From Anaerofustis butyriciformans (GTDB lineage Bacteria > Bacillota > Clostridia > Eubacteriales > Anaerofustaceae), in the NCBI RefSeq assembly GCF_036289385.1, contig NZ_JAYFFH010000002.1, forward strand, positions 248,001 to 312,000: a stretch of 64,000 nt of DNA, given 5' to 3'. The notes under the pieces were generated by a model. That model saw nothing but the letters and a program-made list of their open reading frames with translations. It was not told the DNA's origin and did not search any database. The translations under genes were made by a program, and so were the position numbers. Position 1 is the stretch's first letter. Every line of letters starts with the position of its first letter. Of this stretch, positions 8,481 through 17,463 are shown piece after piece.

Positions 8481-9685
8481 TGGGGGTATGCAGGCTGAAT
8501 GAAAGCACCTTTATAACCGCCTTGAAAGAGAAACGCCTATCTTACGGCGTGTCCCAGACAAGGCTTGCAATCATGGCTGGTATCAGTCGTGAACACCTAA
8601 ACCGTATTGAAGCGGGAAAGGTCAAGCCCACGGACGATATGCAGGAAAAGCTCATGGAAGCTGTCGAGAAATTCAATCCCGACGCTCCCATGTTCCTGCT
8701 GTTCGACTATGTGCGTATCCGTTTCCCCACGCTGGATATACAGCACGTTATCAAAGATATATTGAAGCTCAACATTGACTATATGCTCCATGAGGACTAC
8801 GGACATTACAAATACACCGAGCATTACTATCTGGGTGATGTGTTCGTCTACACCTCGCAGGACGAGGAAAAAGGCACGCTTCTGGAGCTGAAAGGAAAAG
8901 GCTGTCGCCAGTTTGAGAGCTATCTGTTGGCACAGGAGCGAAGCTGGTATGACTTCCTCATGGACGCTCTGGTTGAGGGCGGTGTGATGAAACGCCTTGA
9001 CCTTGCGATTAACGACAGGGCGGGCATACTGGATATTCCAGATCTGACCGCCAAATGCAACCGTGAGGAATGTGTTTCCCTGTTCCGTTCTTTCAAGTCC
9101 TATGCTTCCGGTGAGCTGGTGAAGCACAACGAGCAGGACAAGGCGGGCATGGGACACACGCTGTATATCGGCTCTCTGAAATCGGAAGTCTACTTCTGCT
9201 GTTATGAGAAAGACTACGAACAGTACGCAAAGTTGGGGATACCGATTGAGGAAGCACCCATAAAGAACCGCTTCGAGATACGACTGAAAGATGAAAGAGC
9301 CTATTATGCCGTCCGTGAACTGCTGACCCATTATGACGCAGAACAGACGGCATTTTCTATCATCAATCACTATATCCGCTTCGTGGACAGAGAGCCGGAG
9401 AAGCGAAAGACAGACTGGAAGCTCAATGACCGCTGGGCGTGGTTTATCGGGAAAGACCGCCCGCCTGTCAAGCTGACGACAGACCCAGAGCCTTACACAT
9501 TGGAAAGGACGCTGGGCTGGATAAGCCGACAGGTCGCTCCTACGCTGAAAATGCTGAAAAAGATAGACGCAGGCAACAGCACAAGCTATCTGAAAGAGAT
9601 TGAGGACAACGCAAAGCTGACGGAAAAGCATTTGCAGATAATCAGACAGCAGACAGCGGACACAGAGGAACTTATCACAGAGTAA
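8426..9685 (+). CDS. Relaxase, rolling-circle replication initiator type (Tn916 Orf20, MobT)
   Basis: The protein starts with a Cro/CI-like helix-turn-helix (YGVSQTRLAIMAGISREHLNRIEAG) and continues into a Rep_trans-type nicking domain. Motifs include GDVFVYTSQDEEKGTLLELKG (cut to its core GDVFVYTSQDE), RLDLAINDRAG and the later RFEIRLKDERAYYAV region, as in MobT. It nicks oriT, stays on the 5' end and pilots the strand. The 5' boundary is uncertain: the longest frame starts at ATG 8426 inside oriT, while the family normally begins around LNESTFITALKEKR (near 8480-8500), perhaps with a TTG or CTG codon. The stop is TAA at 9685. Confidence 0.9.
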   Translation: MAGCDNRRKISQISKNTRLGVCRLNESTFITALKEKRLSYGVSQTRLAIMAGISREHLNRIEAGKVKPTDDMQEKLMEAVEKFNPDAPMFLLFDYVRIRFPTLDIQHVIKDILKLNIDYMLHEDYGHYKYTEHYYLGDVFVYTSQDEEKGTLLELKGKGCRQFESYLLAQERSWYDFLMDALVEGGVMKRLDLAINDRAGILDIPDLTAKCNREECVSLFRSFKSYASGELVKHNEQDKAGMGHTLYIGSLKSEVYFCCYEKDYEQYAKLGIPIEEAPIKNRFEIRLKDERAYYAVRELLTHYDAEQTAFSIINHYIRFVDREPEKRKTDWKLNDRWAWFIGKDRPPVKLTTDPEPYTLERTLGWISRQVAPTLKMLKKIDAGNSTSYLKEIEDNAKLTEKHLQIIRQQTADTEELITE

Positions 9686-9700
9686 AGGAGAATTTTGACT

Positions 9701-9841
9701 ATGGCAGAACTTGTCAAGGACTTGGTGCTGGTATCGCTGGGAATGGGTATTGGTGTCGTCCTTATGTGTATTGCACAGGTCAGCAAAATGGCTGACGAGC
9801 AAATGGAAGAAATCAAGAAAGAAAGGATTGATAAAGAATGA
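9701..9841 (+). CDS. Small membrane protein, DUF3789-like
   Basis: This 46-residue protein was read directly from the sequence. ATG 9701 follows an AAAGGAG site, one membrane helix (LVLVSLGMGIGVVLMCIA) is followed by a charged helix (MADEQMEEIKKERIDKE), and TGA overlaps the next ATG (ATGA). Proteins of this size and pattern are common at this spot in Tn916-like elements and are annotated DUF3789. It is probably a minor membrane component of the transfer machine; no function is proven. Confidence 0.75.
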   Translation: MAELVKDLVLVSLGMGIGVVLMCIAQVSKMADEQMEEIKKERIDKE

Positions 9842-10059
9842 ATTTCGGACAGAACTTATACAACTGGTTTTTAAGCAACGCACAGAGCTTGGTGCTTATG
9901 GCAATCGTGGTAATCGGTATCTACTTAGGATTTAAAAGAGAGTTTTCTAAGTTAATCGGCTTCCTTGTGATTGCCTTAATCGCCGTCGGGCTGGTATTCA
10001 ATGCAGGCGGTGTCAAGGACGTGCTGTTAGAGCTGTTCAACCGTATCATTGGAGCGTAG
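9838..10059 (+). CDS. TcpD-like small membrane protein (Tn916 Orf19)
   Basis: This 73-residue protein has two membrane helices (about residues 15-30 and 38-58, QSLVLMAIVVIGIYLG and LIGFLVIALIAVGLVF) separated by a basic loop KREFSK. It is translationally coupled to the preceding gene by an ATGA overlap. It corresponds to Tn916 Orf19 / TcpD-like proteins, which are small inner-membrane members of the Gram-positive conjugation channel. It is followed by a hairpin and T-tract at 10070. Confidence 0.8.
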   Translation: MNFGQNLYNWFLSNAQSLVLMAIVVIGIYLGFKREFSKLIGFLVIALIAVGLVFNAGGVKDVLLELFNRIIGA

Positions 10060-10069
10060 CCTATCGTTG

Positions 10070-10102
10070 AAAGCGGTTACTCCATTGGAGATCAACCGCT
10101 TT
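10070..10102 (+). terminator. Hairpin with T-tract between orf19 and the next ICE gene
   Basis: Stem AAAGCGGTT/AACCGCTTT followed by TTTCTATACTC has the same design as the hairpins at 2060 and 6399. It lies inside what should be one transfer transcript. Confidence 0.55.
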
Positions 10103-10135
10103 TTCTATACTCAAATTTCAGATTGGAGTGATTGA

Positions 10136-10372
10136 TTGAAAGACATTTTTACGGATATGCAGGCAAAAATCGGGTGTCCGTATCTTTCCGACCTGCCCTA
10201 CTGCAAGCGTGCGGTCTGGTTTGAGATAAAACGCCTTTGCCTGTCCGACTACCCTAAGAAACAGTTGGAAGATTTTTCACGCTATGTATTCGGTGTGCCT
10301 TATGCAGTCATACAGGAAGCGTTACAAAGAAAGGACGTGATGAAATATGGAAGAAATGCGTGTGCAGATTGA
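10136..10372 (+). CDS. ICE-encoded hypothetical protein, 78 residues
   Basis: The frame opens with TTG at 10136 behind GGAGTG and ends in TGA at 10372, overlapping the first ArdA gene by 26 bases, which supports it as a real coupled gene. The protein is rich in aromatic and charged residues (YCKRAVWFEIKRLCLSDYPKKQ) and has no membrane helix. I do not recognise the family. Position before ardA suggests an accessory role in establishment or anti-defence, but that is inference only. Confidence 0.65.
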   Translation: MKDIFTDMQAKIGCPYLSDLPYCKRAVWFEIKRLCLSDYPKKQLEDFSRYVFGVPYAVIQEALQRKDVMKYGRNACAD

Positions 10373-10844
10373 AGCACGAGAGCCGACAGACGGAGAAATC
10401 AGAGCCTTTTGGTTCACCCTGCCTATCGACACAGAACAGGTGGAAGAACTGCTGGGGATTGATGTAGATATCGACTATTACTCTATCACGGGCAAGGAGC
10501 TTCCCTTTGCTGATGAAGTGCAGGAAGATACCACCATTGAAAGGCTCGACGACCTGTACCATACCTATGAAAGCCTACCCTCTGACTTGAAAAAGGACTA
10601 CGGGGAGCTGATGTGCTATTTCACCGACCTTGACGAACTGCACCGATACAGAAACGACATCATTCATTATTCGTGGTGTAAGAACATGACGGACGTTGCC
10701 CGCCACATACTGAACAATGACCTAGACTTTACTTCCCTAAGTGAGAATGTTATCCGCTATTTCGATTATGAAGCCTACGGGCAGTACCTTGACGACAACG
10801 GACGCTTTGTGGAAACCGACCACGGTATCTATGAGCTTCCGTAG
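10347..10844 (+). CDS. ardA: ArdA-type antirestriction protein, first copy
   Basis: This 165-residue, very acidic protein matches the ArdA fold: N-terminal MRVQIEAREPTDGEIRAFWF, a middle LDELHRYRNDIIHYS block and the C-terminal FDYEAYGQYLDDNGRF signature. ArdA mimics about 42 bases of bent B-form DNA and occupies type I restriction enzymes, protecting incoming transferred DNA. It differs clearly from the second copy immediately downstream, which is closer to Tn916 Orf18. Start ATG 10347 has an AAAGGACG site inside the preceding gene. Confidence 0.9.
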   Translation: MEEMRVQIEAREPTDGEIRAFWFTLPIDTEQVEELLGIDVDIDYYSITGKELPFADEVQEDTTIERLDDLYHTYESLPSDLKKDYGELMCYFTDLDELHRYRNDIIHYSWCKNMTDVARHILNNDLDFTSLSENVIRYFDYEAYGQYLDDNGRFVETDHGIYELP

Positions 10845-10861
10845 AAAAGAGGTGTAAGCCT

Positions 10862-11365
10862 GTGGTGGACGACATGAGGGTGTATATCGCTAATCTTGGC
10901 AAGTACAATGAGGGCGAACTTGTCGGGGACTGGTTCTCTTTCCCTATCGACGAGGAGACGATAGCGGAGCGTATCGGGCTGAACAGTTATTATGAGGAAT
11001 ACGCTGTCCATGATACCGACAACTTCCCTATTGAAATCGGGGAGTATATCTCCATTGAAGAACTCAATGAGATGTACGACATGATTTGTGAGCTTCCCGA
11101 CTATATCACGGACGCCCTGGACGAGTTTGTTTCCTACTATGGAAGTCTGGAAGAAGTTTACGAGCATAAGGACGAGATTTATTATTATCCAGACTGCGGG
11201 GACATGACCGACGTTGCCTATTACTTCATTGACGAGTTGCAGGTATTGGGACAGATACCGCTACCGTTGCAGAACTATATCGACTATGAAGCATACGGCA
11301 GGGACTTGTCCATAGAGGGGACATTCATTGAAACAAGCCGTGGGATATGCGAGATACCATATTAG
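10862..11365 (+). CDS. ardA: ArdA antirestriction protein, second copy (Tn916 Orf18)
   Basis: This 167-residue protein closely resembles Tn916 Orf18, starting MRVYIANLGKYNEGELVG and ending LQNYIDYEAYGRDLSIEG. Like other ArdA proteins it is strongly acidic and should act as a dimeric DNA mimic against type I restriction-modification enzymes. It begins at GTG 10862 with AGAGGTG upstream; an internal ATG four codons later is also possible. It sits 17 bases after the first ArdA, giving the element a tandem antirestriction pair. About a third of residues match the first copy by eye, so this is not a recent duplication. Confidence 0.93.
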   Translation: MVDDMRVYIANLGKYNEGELVGDWFSFPIDEETIAERIGLNSYYEEYAVHDTDNFPIEIGEYISIEELNEMYDMICELPDYITDALDEFVSYYGSLEEVYEHKDEIYYYPDCGDMTDVAYYFIDELQVLGQIPLPLQNYIDYEAYGRDLSIEGTFIETSRGICEIPY

Positions 11366-11443
11366 AGCTGGCAGATCAGCGACAGGCAAGGTCGCTACTG
11401 ACAGCTTTTTCTATCAAGGACAGTCTGAAAAACGGCTGTCCTT
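11366..11443 (+). terminator. Paired hairpins with T-tracts ahead of orf17
   Basis: The first hairpin (11366-11406) pairs AGCTG with CAGCT through an inner AGCGAC/GTCGCT stem and ends in TTTTTCTATC. The second pairs AAGGACAG with CTGTCCTT (11416-11443). Both precede the VirB4 operon and repeat the design seen elsewhere in the element. Confidence 0.55.
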
Positions 11444-11473
11444 TTCCATTACAACGAAAGGAGCTGAAACGAA

Positions 11474-11863
11474 TTGAAAAAGATTAAGAGCTACACGGGT
11501 ATCTGGAACGTGGAGAAAGTCTTGTATGCAATCAATGACTTTACTCTCCCGTTTCCTGTTACCTTTACCCAGATAACGTGGTTTGTCATCACGGAGTTTG
11601 CCGTCATTATCTTAGGGGACTTACCGCCGTTATCGTTTATCGAGGGGGCATTTCTGAAATATTTCGGTATTCCTGTTGCCCTCACATGGTTTATGAGCCA
11701 AAAGACCTTTGACGGCAAGAAGCCTTACAGCTTCTTGAAATCGCAGATTACGTTTGTCCTGCGACCAAAAGTGACCTATGCAGGAAAAGCCGTGAAGCTG
11801 GAAAAGGAAGTGTTCAGCGAACCCGTCACGGCAGTTAGGAGTGTGATGTATGTTCCCGATTAA
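11474..11863 (+). CDS. TcpE-family conjugation membrane protein (Tn916 Orf17)
   Basis: This 129-residue protein begins at TTG 11474 after AAAGGAG. Two adjacent membrane segments (about residues 30-50 and 57-75) are followed by a cytoplasmic basic region (MSQKTFDGKKPYSFLKSQ) that is typical of TcpE. In Gram-positive elements TcpE is a membrane component needed for transfer. It overlaps the VirB4 gene by 14 bases, so the two are translationally coupled, as in Tn916. Confidence 0.88.
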   Translation: MKKIKSYTGIWNVEKVLYAINDFTLPFPVTFTQITWFVITEFAVIILGDLPPLSFIEGAFLKYFGIPVALTWFMSQKTFDGKKPYSFLKSQITFVLRPKVTYAGKAVKLEKEVFSEPVTAVRSVMYVPD

Positions 11864-14297
11864 ATATATCGACAACAACCTTGTCTGGAACAAGGACAAT
11901 GAGGTATTCGCCTACTATGAGCTGATACCGTATAACTATTCTTTTCTGTCAGCGGAGCAGAAGTTTATCGTCCATGACAGCTTCCGTCAGCTTATCGCAC
12001 AGTCCCGTGAGGGAAAGATACACGCCTTGCAGATAGCGACGGAAAGCTCCATAAGAAGCATACAGGAGCAGTCAAAAAAGCTGGTGACGGGACGACTTCG
12101 TGATGTGGCGATACAGAAGATAGACGAACAGACAGAAGCGTTAGTAAGCATGATTGGGGACAATCAAGTGGACTACCGCTTTTTTATTGGCTTCAAGCTC
12201 ATTGTGACAGAGGAAAAGGTCAGCCTTGACAGCATGAAGAAATCGGCGTTCATGACATTCAAAGAGTTCTTGAACGAGGTCAACCATACGCTGATGAACG
12301 ACTTTATCTCCATGCCAGATGATGAAATCAACCGCTACATGAAAATGGAAAAACTGCTGGAAAATAAAATCTCCCGCCGTTTCAAGTTCCGACGCTTGGA
12401 TAAGAACGACTTCGGCTATCTTATCGAGCATATCTACGGCAGGGACGGCGTGGCGTATGAGGACTATGAATATTCGCTTCCAAAGAAGAAGCTGAAAAAG
12501 GCAACGCTTATCAAGCAGTATGACCTTATCCGTCCGACCCGCTGTCTGATAGAGGAAAGCCAGCGATACTTGCGTCTGGAATATGAGGACAGCGAAAGCT
12601 TCGTGTCCTACTTTACCGTTAATGCGATTGTGGGCGAGCTGGATTTTCCGTCCAGTGAGATATTCTACTTCCAGCAACAGCAGTTCACTTTCCCTGTGGA
12701 CACAAGTATGAATGTGGAAATCGTCGGCAACCGCAAGGCACTTTCCACGGTGAGAAATAAAAAGAAAGAGCTGAAAGATTTGGACAACCATGCCTATCAG
12801 TCTGGAAGCGAAACCAGCTCAAATGTGGTGGACGCACTGGACAGCGTGGATGAGCTGGAAACCGATTTAGACCAGAGCAAGGAAAGTATGTATAAACTTT
12901 CTTACGTTATCCGTGTGTCCGCTCCCGACCTCGACGAGCTGAAACGCCGTTGTGATGAAGTCAAGGATTTCTACGACGACTTGAACGTCAAGCTGGTGCG
13001 ACCCGCTGGGGATATGCTGGGGCTTCACTCTGAATTTCTCCCTGCCAGCAAGCGTTACATCAATGACTATGTGCAATATGTCAAGAGTGATTTTCTGGCA
13101 GGGCTTGGCTTCGGGGCGACACAACAGCTTGGCGAGAATACGGGTATCTATATCGGCTATTCCGTAGATACAGGAAGAAACGTCTATTTACAGCCCTCTC
13201 TTGCTTCACAGGGTATCAAGGGGACAGTCACCAATGCTCTGGCTTCTGCCTTTGTGGGAAGTCTTGGCGGTGGAAAATCGTTCTGTAACAATCTGATTGT
13301 CTATTATTCCGTCCTCTTTGGTGGACAGGCGGTCATTCTCGACCCTAAAAGCGAGCGTGGCAACTGGAAAGAAACGCTCCCAGAGATAGCCCATGAAATC
13401 AATATCGTCAATCTTACCAGCGATAAGGAAAATGCAGGGCTTCTTGACCCGTTCGTGATTATGAAGAATGTAAAGGACGCTGAAAGTCTGGCGATAGACA
13501 TTCTCACATTCCTTACGGGGATTTCCTCTAGGGACGGTGAGAAGTTCCCTGTCCTTAGAAAAGCGGTGCGAGCCGTGACCCAGAGCGATCAGCGAGGCTT
13601 GCTCCATGTGATAGACGAGCTACGCAGAGAGGACACGGCGATTGCCCGCAACATTGCCGACCATATCGACAGCTTTACGGACTATGACTTTGCACATCTG
13701 CTGTTCTCGGACGGTTCGGTGTCTAACGCTATCAGCTTGGACAACCAGCTCAATATCATACAGGTGGCAGATTTGGTACTTCCAGACAAGGACACGACCT
13801 TTGAGGAATACACGACCATTGAACTGCTGTCCGTGGCTATGCTGATTGTCATTAGTACCTTTGCCTTAGACTTCATTCATTCAGACCGCAGTATCTTTAA
13901 AATCGTGGATTTAGATGAAGCGTGGGCGTTCCTCAACGTGGCACAGGGCGAAACTCTCTCAAACAAGCTGGTGCGAGCGGGACGTGCTATGCAGGCTGGC
14001 GTGTACTTCGTCACGCAATCCTCTGGCGACGTGTCCAAAGAGAGCCTAAAGAACAATATCGGGCTGAAATTCGCTTTCCGCTCTACGGACATCAACGAGA
14101 TAAAGCAGACCCTTGAATTTTTCGGTATCGACAAGGACGACGAGAACAACCAGAAACGACTTCGTGACTTGGAGAACGGACAATGCCTGCTTCAAGACTT
14201 GTACGGGCGTGTGGGCGTGGTGCAGATACACCCTGTTTTTGAAGAATTACTGCACGCCTTTGATACCAGACCGCCCGTGAAAAGCGAGGTGGAGTGA
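11850..14297 (+). CDS. VirB4-type conjugation ATPase (Tn916 Orf16, TcpF/ConE-like)
   Basis: This 815-residue cytoplasmic ATPase powers the mating channel. The Walker A motif GSLGGGKS lies at about residue 470 and is followed by AVILDPKSERGNW. Walker B (FKIVDLDEAW) is at about 685 and a VirB4-like QSSGDVSKESL segment follows. The N-terminal 400 residues form the usual VirB4 interaction domain. It is about the length of Tn916 Orf16. It overlaps orf17 upstream and orf15 downstream (ATGA), so it belongs to the core transfer operon. Confidence 0.95.
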   Translation: MFPIKYIDNNLVWNKDNEVFAYYELIPYNYSFLSAEQKFIVHDSFRQLIAQSREGKIHALQIATESSIRSIQEQSKKLVTGRLRDVAIQKIDEQTEALVSMIGDNQVDYRFFIGFKLIVTEEKVSLDSMKKSAFMTFKEFLNEVNHTLMNDFISMPDDEINRYMKMEKLLENKISRRFKFRRLDKNDFGYLIEHIYGRDGVAYEDYEYSLPKKKLKKATLIKQYDLIRPTRCLIEESQRYLRLEYEDSESFVSYFTVNAIVGELDFPSSEIFYFQQQQFTFPVDTSMNVEIVGNRKALSTVRNKKKELKDLDNHAYQSGSETSSNVVDALDSVDELETDLDQSKESMYKLSYVIRVSAPDLDELKRRCDEVKDFYDDLNVKLVRPAGDMLGLHSEFLPASKRYINDYVQYVKSDFLAGLGFGATQQLGENTGIYIGYSVDTGRNVYLQPSLASQGIKGTVTNALASAFVGSLGGGKSFCNNLIVYYSVLFGGQAVILDPKSERGNWKETLPEIAHEINIVNLTSDKENAGLLDPFVIMKNVKDAESLAIDILTFLTGISSRDGEKFPVLRKAVRAVTQSDQRGLLHVIDELRREDTAIARNIADHIDSFTDYDFAHLLFSDGSVSNAISLDNQLNIIQVADLVLPDKDTTFEEYTTIELLSVAMLIVISTFALDFIHSDRSIFKIVDLDEAWAFLNVAQGETLSNKLVRAGRAMQAGVYFVTQSSGDVSKESLKNNIGLKFAFRSTDINEIKQTLEFFGIDKDDENNQKRLRDLENGQCLLQDLYGRVGVVQIHPVFEELLHAFDTRPPVKSEVE

Positions 14298-16438
14298 TGA
14301 AAGATAGGATAAAGGGGCTTCTGACAAAAAAGAAGCTCTTTCGCTTTTTCAAGATTGCTCTGATAGTCATTTTTAGCTCTGTTGTGTTCCTCTCCCTGTT
14401 CGGGACGGTGGCTCATGCCACAGGGCTGGTTGATGATACGGTCAATGCGGACAACCTGTATTCGCAGTACCCGCTGGAAAACTACCAGCTTGACTTCTAT
14501 GTGGACAATAGCTGGGGCTGGCTTCCGTGGAACTGGCTGGATGGTATCGGTAAGTCCGTACAATACGGATTGTACTGTATCACCAATTTTATCTGGACTA
14601 TCAGTCTGTATCTATCCAACGCCACGGGGTACGTCGTCCAGCAGGCGTATAAGCTGGACTTCATCAACGACATGGCAGACAGTATCGGCAAAAGCATACA
14701 GACCCTAGCGGGTGTAACGGAAAACGGCTTCGAAAGTACGGGTTTCTATGTGGGTTTCCTGCTTCTTATTATCCTTGTAGTGGGTATCTATGTAGCCTAC
14801 ACGGGACTTATCAAGCGAGAAACCAGCAAGGCATTACACGCCGTTATCAACTTTGTTGTGGTGTTCGTGCTGTCCGCTTCCTTTATTGCCTACGCTCCCG
14901 ACTACATTAAGAAGATAAACGATTTTTCCAGTGATATAAGTACCGCTTCGCTGGATTTGGGAACAAAAATCATGCTTCCCGACAGCGACAGTGCTGGAAA
15001 AGACAGCGTGGACTTGATAAGGGACAGCCTGTTTTCCATACAGGTACAACAGCCGTGGCTACTTTTGCAGTTCGGTAACAGCGATATAGAGGAAATCGGG
15101 GCTGACCGTGTGGAAGCTCTGGTATCTGCCAGTCCGTCAGCAGACGACGGGGCGACCCGTGAGGACGTGGTAAAAACAGAAATCGAGGATAACGACAACG
15201 ACAATCTGACGATACCGCAGGTCATCAACCGTCTGGGAATGGTGTTCTTCCTGCTCATCTTCAATCTGGGGATAACGATATTCGTTTTCCTGCTTACGGG
15301 CATGATGATATTCTCCCAGATACTTTTTATCATCTTCGCTATGTTCCTGCCTATCAGTTTTCTTTTGAGCATGATACCCAGCTATGAGAACATGGCGAAA
15401 CAGGCAATCGTGCGAGTGTTCAATACGATTATGACAAGGGCGGGGATAACGCTCATTGTTACGGTGGCTTTCAGTATTTCCAGTATGTTCTACAACATCT
15501 CTACCGATTACCCGTTCTTTATGATTGCGTTCTTACAGATAGTCTGCTTTGCGGGTATCTACATGAAGCTGGGCGACCTTATGAGTATGTTCAGCTTAAA
15601 TGCTGGGGACAGCCAGAGCATGGGACGCAGGATATTCCGTCGCCCGTACATGTTCATGCGACACAGGGCTAGGCGTATGGAACACCGTATCGCAAGGGCT
15701 GTCGGTGCTGGAAGCGTTGCTGGTGCGGTGGCTGGTACAGTAGCAGGAACAACCATGAATGACGGTTCTGGGAAATCTACTAGAGCTGGTACGGGCAGAA
15801 AAGAACGCCGAGAAAATACTTCTTTTGGAAGCCGAGCGGGTTCAGCCATAGGTGCGGTGCTTGATACAAAAAACAAGGTCAAGGACAAGGCAACGGCTGT
15901 CAAGGAGAATATCAAGGATATGCCGACACAGACCGCCTATGCCCTGCACTCCGCTAAGGAAAAGGCAAAGGAAAATGTGTCCGGCTTCAAGCGTGGCATT
16001 GTGCAGGGACAGGAAACCAGACAGAGCCAGCGTGCCGATAAGCGTGAGCAACACAGACAGAATATCGCTGACAAGCGTATAGAACTTCAAAAGGCACAGG
16101 AAGCAAAGCAGTCTGGCAAAGCGACGGACGGATCAGCGACAACAGGAGCTACCCGTCCCCATGACAGACCTGTGACTGCTTCTCCTGCGTCAAAGACAGA
16201 TACAGGAAAAGCACAGGAAATCAAGCGTCCTGTCACTACGGACAAGGTACATACCGAGCCGACGAAAGCACAACCTGTCAAGGAGCGTCCGCTTGCTTCA
16301 AAATCTGCTGAACCTGTATTGCAGAAACACGGAACAAGGCTCAATGGTGTAGAGCTGAACCAGCAGACCACCAGAAAAGAGCGAACCATCAAGAAAGCGA
16401 CCCTAAACATGACAGGAAAGAAAGGACATAAGAAATGA
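14294..16438 (+). CDS. Polytopic conjugation channel protein (Tn916 Orf15, TcpH/VirB6-like)
   Basis: This 714-residue protein has a leader-like first helix (IALIVIFSSVVFLSLFG) and at least five more membrane helices up to about residue 435. A long hydrophilic, Lys/Arg/Gln-rich and probably disordered tail follows (EQHRQNIADKRIELQKAQEA region). This matches the VirB6/TcpH role of a multi-pass pore component. It begins at the ATG overlapping the VirB4 stop and ends in TGA overlapping the next ATG. The Ala/Gly-rich stretch AGAVAGTVAGTT near residue 480 is probably a linker. Confidence 0.88.
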   Translation: MMKDRIKGLLTKKKLFRFFKIALIVIFSSVVFLSLFGTVAHATGLVDDTVNADNLYSQYPLENYQLDFYVDNSWGWLPWNWLDGIGKSVQYGLYCITNFIWTISLYLSNATGYVVQQAYKLDFINDMADSIGKSIQTLAGVTENGFESTGFYVGFLLLIILVVGIYVAYTGLIKRETSKALHAVINFVVVFVLSASFIAYAPDYIKKINDFSSDISTASLDLGTKIMLPDSDSAGKDSVDLIRDSLFSIQVQQPWLLLQFGNSDIEEIGADRVEALVSASPSADDGATREDVVKTEIEDNDNDNLTIPQVINRLGMVFFLLIFNLGITIFVFLLTGMMIFSQILFIIFAMFLPISFLLSMIPSYENMAKQAIVRVFNTIMTRAGITLIVTVAFSISSMFYNISTDYPFFMIAFLQIVCFAGIYMKLGDLMSMFSLNAGDSQSMGRRIFRRPYMFMRHRARRMEHRIARAVGAGSVAGAVAGTVAGTTMNDGSGKSTRAGTGRKERRENTSFGSRAGSAIGAVLDTKNKVKDKATAVKENIKDMPTQTAYALHSAKEKAKENVSGFKRGIVQGQETRQSQRADKREQHRQNIADKRIELQKAQEAKQSGKATDGSATTGATRPHDRPVTASPASKTDTGKAQEIKRPVTTDKVHTEPTKAQPVKERPLASKSAEPVLQKHGTRLNGVELNQQTTRKERTIKKATLNMTGKKGHKK

Positions 16439-17442
16439 AGCTAAGACATATCGCCCTTATCGGCAGTCTGTTTCCCTTTCTTCTTGCGATAGTGCTTTTC
16501 TTTGGTGTGCTTATCAGTGCCGAGGACGACGACGGGGGCGGTGGTTCTTCCTCATGGGTAACGGGCATGAACCTGTCCGCAGAGGTCTTGAAACATCAGC
16601 CTATGGTAGAGAAATACGCTAAAGAGTACGGCATATCCGAGTACGTCCCCTATCTGCTGGCAATCATACAGGTGGAAAGTGGCGGGACAGCCGAGGACGT
16701 TATGCAGAGTTCCGAGAGCATGGGCTTACCGCCTAATTCCCTTGATACGGAAAGTTCAATCAAGCAGGGGTGCAAATATTTTGCGTCCCTGCTTTCTTCA
16801 GCAGAAAATCAAGGCATAGAGGATATAAACGTGGTGATACAGTCCTATAACTATGGCGGTGGCTATATCGGCTATGTGGCTTCCAATGGGAAAAAGCACA
16901 GCTTCACGCTGGCAGAGAATTTCGCCCGTGACAAGTCTGGCGGGAAGAAAGTCACCTACACGAACCCTATTGCTGTCGCCCGCAACGGTGGCTGGCGATA
17001 TGCCTACGGGAATATGTTCTATGTAGAGATAGTCAACCAATATTTAACGATTACAAAATTCGATAATGCGACCGTTCAAAAAATCATGGACGAAGCACTG
17101 AAATATCAAGGCTGGGACTATGTGTACGGCGGGAGCAATCCTAACACTTCTTTTGACTGTTCGGGACTGGTTCAATGGTGCTATGGAAAGGCTGGTATCA
17201 GTCTGCCGAGAACGGCACAGGCACAGTATGACGCTACCCAGCATATCCCGCTTTCACAGGCACAGGCTGGGGATTTGGTGTTCTTCCACAGTACCTACAA
17301 TGCGGGAACGTATGTAACGCACGTCGGTATCTATGTAGGAAACAATCAGATGTACCACGCTGGCGACCCGATAGGTTACACCGACCTTACAAGCTCCTAC
17401 TGGCAACAGCACCTTATCGGGGCTGGCAGAATTAAGCAATAG
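16435..17442 (+). CDS. Bifunctional cell-wall hydrolase: lysozyme-like plus NlpC/P60 (Tn916 Orf14, CwlT-like)
   Basis: This 335-residue protein has an N-terminal membrane anchor (residues 5-28), then a lysozyme-like domain (LLAIIQVESGG with the catalytic-type Glu, and VVIQSYNYGGGYI). Its C-terminal NlpC/P60 peptidase domain has Cys at about residue 240 (SFDCSGLVQWCYG) and His at about 294 (YVTHVGIYVG). CwlT of ICEBs1 has the same two activities, cutting glycan strands and stem peptides so the channel can cross the wall. It is coupled to orf15 by an ATGA overlap. Confidence 0.93.
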   Translation: MKLRHIALIGSLFPFLLAIVLFFGVLISAEDDDGGGGSSSWVTGMNLSAEVLKHQPMVEKYAKEYGISEYVPYLLAIIQVESGGTAEDVMQSSESMGLPPNSLDTESSIKQGCKYFASLLSSAENQGIEDINVVIQSYNYGGGYIGYVASNGKKHSFTLAENFARDKSGGKKVTYTNPIAVARNGGWRYAYGNMFYVEIVNQYLTITKFDNATVQKIMDEALKYQGWDYVYGGSNPNTSFDCSGLVQWCYGKAGISLPRTAQAQYDATQHIPLSQAQAGDLVFFHSTYNAGTYVTHVGIYVGNNQMYHAGDPIGYTDLTSSYWQQHLIGAGRIKQ

Positions 17443-17463
17443 AAAGAAAGGAATGGAAATATC

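Noticed and set aside
8597..9883. 428-codon minus-strand frame opposite the relaxase gene
   Set aside because: The relaxase on the plus strand has clear motifs; the antisense frame is Cys/His/Leu-rich shadow sequence.
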